This document shows positions 6,808 through 8,615 of a DNA stretch of 8,615 bases, in pieces (positions within the stretch are counted from its first letter, which is position 1; each line of letters starts with the position of its first letter). The position numbers and the translations under genes were made by a program. The notes under the pieces are model-generated. The model had not been told where the DNA came from. It was given only the letters and a program-made list of their open reading frames with translations, and did no database searches. This DNA is from Gammaproteobacteria bacterium (GTDB taxonomy: Bacteria > Pseudomonadota > Gammaproteobacteria > Xanthomonadales > Xanthomonadaceae): the NCBI GenBank assembly GCA_025360985.1, contig JANYBA010000064.1:1-8615 (forward strand), read 5' to 3'.

Positions 6808-7759
6808 GTCGACGCTGTCGCCGCCTCGATTTACCGGACCCAAGCCAATGTCTCCTCAACCCCAGGTGGACCAGGCTGCCCAGCGCCAGAACGGCAACCA
6901 ACAGCAGCCACGCTCGGATTGAGGAACGCCAAGCCATGGTCAAACAGGCCACGGCGATCGCCATTGTGGTCCATGTCGCGTACGCGAGACAAACCCCGAC
7001 GTGCGACCAGCCGCGCCGGACCGCGAATTGGTAGAGGTGCTCCCGGTGCGCCCGCCAGACCTTGCGCCCGGCCGCGGCGCGCCGCACCAGGGTCAGGCTG
7101 GCGTCGAGCAGCATCGCCGAGGCCAGTAGCAGTGCCTGCGGAGCGGCCAAGCTGCCCTCCTTCCACGCCAGGAGCAGGATGGTGAACACCGACGCGCCCA
7201 GCGCGTAGCTGCCGACGTCGCCGAGAAAGACCCGCGCCCTGGGCAAGTTGAACGGCAGGAAGCCCGCGCAGGCCCCGGCGAGCGCCAGGGCGGTCAAGCG
7301 CAGGGGCGACGAAACGGCGGGCCAAGCCGCGATCGCAGCGGCGATCAGCAGCGATTGCACCGCCACCATGCCGTTGCTGCCATCCATGAAGTTCCAGGCG
7401 TTGACGAAATACGCCACCGCCAACGCGCCAAGCGCGAGCCATGGCAGCGTGTCGACCGATCCGGAAGCAGTGACCAGGATCGCGCCGGCGACCAGTTGCG
7501 CGAGCAACTTGGCCCACGCCGGCGAGGTGCGAAAGTCGTCGAACAATCCGATCGCCGCGAACAAGGCGATCGCCGCCGCGATGCCTGGCCAGGGCGTCGG
7601 TCTGGCCGCCGTTTCCCCCAACCAGGAACCGGCAGCCACCATCACCAGGGCGATGCCGATGCCGCCACCGCGCGGCGTCGGCGTGGCGTGCAAGCGACGC
7701 TGGCCCGGCGCATCCTCGATCCGGCGGGCGCGGGCGAACAGGATCCAGACCTGGGTCAA
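6800..7759 (-). CDS. MraY/WecA-family polyprenyl-phosphate sugar-phosphate transferase (N terminus interrupted)
   Basis: Integral inner-membrane enzyme predicted to move a UDP-(N-acetyl)hexosamine phosphate onto undecaprenyl phosphate, the first step of O-antigen or other glycan assembly. Numbered from the TTG at 7759, 319 residues are open: PTPRGGGI (27-34), the Asp-Asp pair in GLFDDFRTSP (Asp74-Asp75), NAWNFMDGSNGM (120-131), FLGDVGS (178-184) and HREHLYQ (238-244). These are family hallmarks, closest in style to WbpL/WbcO-type initiating transferases. Many hydrophobic segments fill the rest, and the tail is very basic. In the DGxD motif the second Asp is Asn129. The frame begins mid-helix: an in-frame TAG (7766-7768) separates it from an ATG at 7813 that is the expected start. 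It may therefore be a pseudogene, a reinitiated protein, or a sequencing error. It overlaps the dehydratase start by 8 bases and follows lapB closely. Confidence 0.85.
   Translation of the reverse strand: MTQVWILFARARRIEDAPGQRRLHATPTPRGGGIGIALVMVAAGSWLGETAARPTPWPGIAAAIALFAAIGLFDDFRTSPAWAKLLAQLVAGAILVTASGSVDTLPWLALGALAVAYFVNAWNFMDGSNGMVAVQSLLIAAAIAAWPAVSSPLRLTALALAGACAGFLPFNLPRARVFLGDVGSYALGASVFTILLLAWKEGSLAAPQALLLASAMLLDASLTLVRRAAAGRKVWRAHREHLYQFAVRRGWSHVGVCLAYATWTTMAIAVACLTMAWRSSIRAWLLLVAVLALGSLVHLGLRRHWLGSGKSRRRQRRHG
6852..6857 (-). promoter_or_regulatory. strong Shine-Dalgarno (GAGGAG) favouring an alternative TTG start of the dehydratase
   Basis: On the minus strand GAGGAG lies exactly 8 bases ahead of a TTG at 6841-6843, in frame with the dehydratase. 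Using it would add 12 residues (MGPVNRGGDSVD) and enlarge the overlap with the upstream gene to 44 bases. The ATG at 6807 has only a GAGG 16 bases ahead. ATG fits the usual short lead before the first helix, so I kept it, but the ribosome site makes the TTG a real competitor. Confidence 0.45.
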
Positions 7760-7813
7760 GCCTGCCTATGCGAGCGCGGCGACCACGAACGCCCCTGCCA
7801 TCGCCGCCAGCAT
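7760..7813 (-). other. probable original N-terminal codons of the sugar transferase, cut by an amber stop
   Basis: From the ATG at 7811-7813 the minus strand reads MLAAMAGAFVVAALA, then TAG at 7766-7768, then AGL and on into TQVWILFARARR in the same frame. Together they would make the first membrane helix followed by the basic stretch that normally precedes the DxPGQRR...PTPRGGG motif. The ATG sits 6 bases after the lapB stop, with TCCCC (7824-7828, GGGGA on the minus strand) ahead of it, as expected in this tight operon. No indel is needed: both sides share one frame, so a single base change is the simplest cause. Confidence 0.75.
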
Positions 7814-7819
7814 GTCCGC

Positions 7820-8615
7820 TCAGTCCCCGGCGGCGCTATGCAGGGGCTTGATCGTGCCCCACTGCTTGCAACTCGGGCATTGCCAGTGGTGCGCTCTTGC
7901 GCCGAAGCCGCAACGCTGGCATCGGTAACTATGGGTCCGCACGACCAACTGGTCGGTGATCTGCTTGAGCGTGCGCAAGGATTCGGACGGATCGTTGCCC
8001 GGGTTTTCCAGGCTCAGGTCAATCAGCGCCGATTCGCCGCGTAGGGAAGGACGGTGCTGCAGCTGTTGCGCCAGGAAAGCCTGGGCAGCACCGATGCCCT
8101 CCTCCTGCTGGATGATCTGGGCCAGGGCGAGCATCGGCGAAACGCCCGGGTAGTGCTCGATCATCTCCTGCAGGAAGCCGCGCGCACGCGCCATCTCGCC
8201 GCGACGTTCGTAGCAGCCGAGCAAAGGCGCGAGGATTTCCGGAAGAAAATCGTAGTCGTGCCGGGCGACGCGCTCGAAGGCGCGGATCGCGGCGGCATCA
8301 TTGCCTTCGGCGAGTTCAAGCCGGCCCTCGATGGCGCCGGCACGCACGCAATGGCTGTCGGCGGAATACGCAAGCCCGATCTGTTCGCGGGCCTGGTCGG
8401 GGCGATTTTCCAGGCGCGCCTGGTCGGCGAGCTCGCAATGGAAATGGGCGATCACCCGGCTCATTGGTTCGCCCGAGGTTTGCTCGTAGCGCAACGCGTG
8501 TTCGATGGCCTTGTGCCAATCGCGCTCGAACTGGTAGATCGCAATCAGCTGGCGCAAGGCTTGCGGCGCGTGCACGCCCATCTGCACCAGGTCGGTGAAC
8601 AAGGTCTCGGCGCGG
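7820..8615 (-). CDS. lapB: lipopolysaccharide assembly protein LapB (YciM), 5' end missing
   Basis: LapB is an inner-membrane-anchored TPR protein that, in E. coli, works with FtsH to control LpxC turnover and so balances LPS synthesis. The frame is open to the window edge (…RAETLFTDLVQMG), so the N-terminal membrane helix and first TPRs, perhaps 120-130 residues of about 390, lie outside; 264 residues are visible. Seen: helical TPR-like repeats (for example ALRQLIAIYQFERDWHKAI and PEILAPLLGCYERRGEMA) and the diagnostic C-terminal rubredoxin-like metal domain, YRCQRCGF followed by WQCPSCKQWGTIKP. Its four Cys in two CXXC pairs are intact. The gene ends 6 bases before the presumed original start of the sugar transferase. 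The TTG at 8602 is internal, not the start. Confidence 0.95.
   Translation of the reverse strand, partial: RAETLFTDLVQMGVHAPQALRQLIAIYQFERDWHKAIEHALRYEQTSGEPMSRVIAHFHCELADQARLENRPDQAREQIGLAYSADSHCVRAGAIEGRLELAEGNDAAAIRAFERVARHDYDFLPEILAPLLGCYERRGEMARARGFLQEMIEHYPGVSPMLALAQIIQQEEGIGAAQAFLAQQLQHRPSLRGESALIDLSLENPGNDPSESLRTLKQITDQLVVRTHSYRCQRCGFGARAHHWQCPSCKQWGTIKPLHSAAGD

Noticed and set aside
6079..7185. A 368-codon plus-strand open frame across the dehydratase and transferase genes.
   Set aside because: It is antisense to two recognised membrane enzymes, and its Gln/His/Arg-rich translation has no recognisable domain.

Overview
The window is GC-rich and packed with genes, with no gene-free stretch above 300 bases. 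It looks like chromosomal DNA of a gammaproteobacterium. The run lapB – undecaprenyl-phosphate sugar transferase – WbpM/CapD-type dehydratase – galU, together with the codon use, suggests the Xanthomonas/Lysobacter/Rhodanobacter side of the group. That placement is inferred from gene content and not proven. I see no RNA genes, insertion sequences, CRISPR arrays or phage genes.

Left part (1-3112, + strand): a fatty-acid beta-oxidation pair. A multifunctional 3-hydroxyacyl-CoA dehydrogenase/enoyl-CoA hydratase, cut off at its 5' end by the window edge, is followed 4 bases later by an acetyl-CoA acyltransferase (thiolase). Together they would cover hydration, oxidation and thiolysis of acyl-CoAs. 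The domain order (dehydrogenase first, hydratase last) matches the FadN type rather than E. coli FadB.

Middle part (3113-4033): two small orphan genes. On the minus strand is an 87-residue predicted secreted protein ending in two identical 13-residue Cys-containing repeats. On the plus strand is a 148-residue protein with three predicted membrane helices. They diverge from a 191-bp spacer containing several short inverted repeats.

Right part (4034-8615, all minus strand, transcribed right to left): a tightly packed envelope operon. lapB (5' end outside the window; TPR plus C-terminal rubredoxin-like zinc domain) is followed by an MraY/WecA-family polyprenyl-phosphate sugar-phosphate transferase, then a membrane-bound WbpM/CapD-type nucleotide-sugar 4,6-dehydratase, then galU. 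The last two junctions overlap (8 bp with the chosen start, and 4 bp). A plausible joint role is making and loading activated sugars onto the lipid carrier for LPS or other surface polysaccharide, next to a regulator of LPS synthesis.

Most notable points: (1) the natural N terminus of the sugar transferase seems to be broken by an in-frame amber codon inside its first membrane helix; (2) the two repeats of the small secreted protein differ at 7 of 13 codons, all synonymously, so the peptide motif is under selection; (3) the dehydratase has Leu where WbpM/PglF-type enzymes carry Met and classical SDRs carry Tyr.
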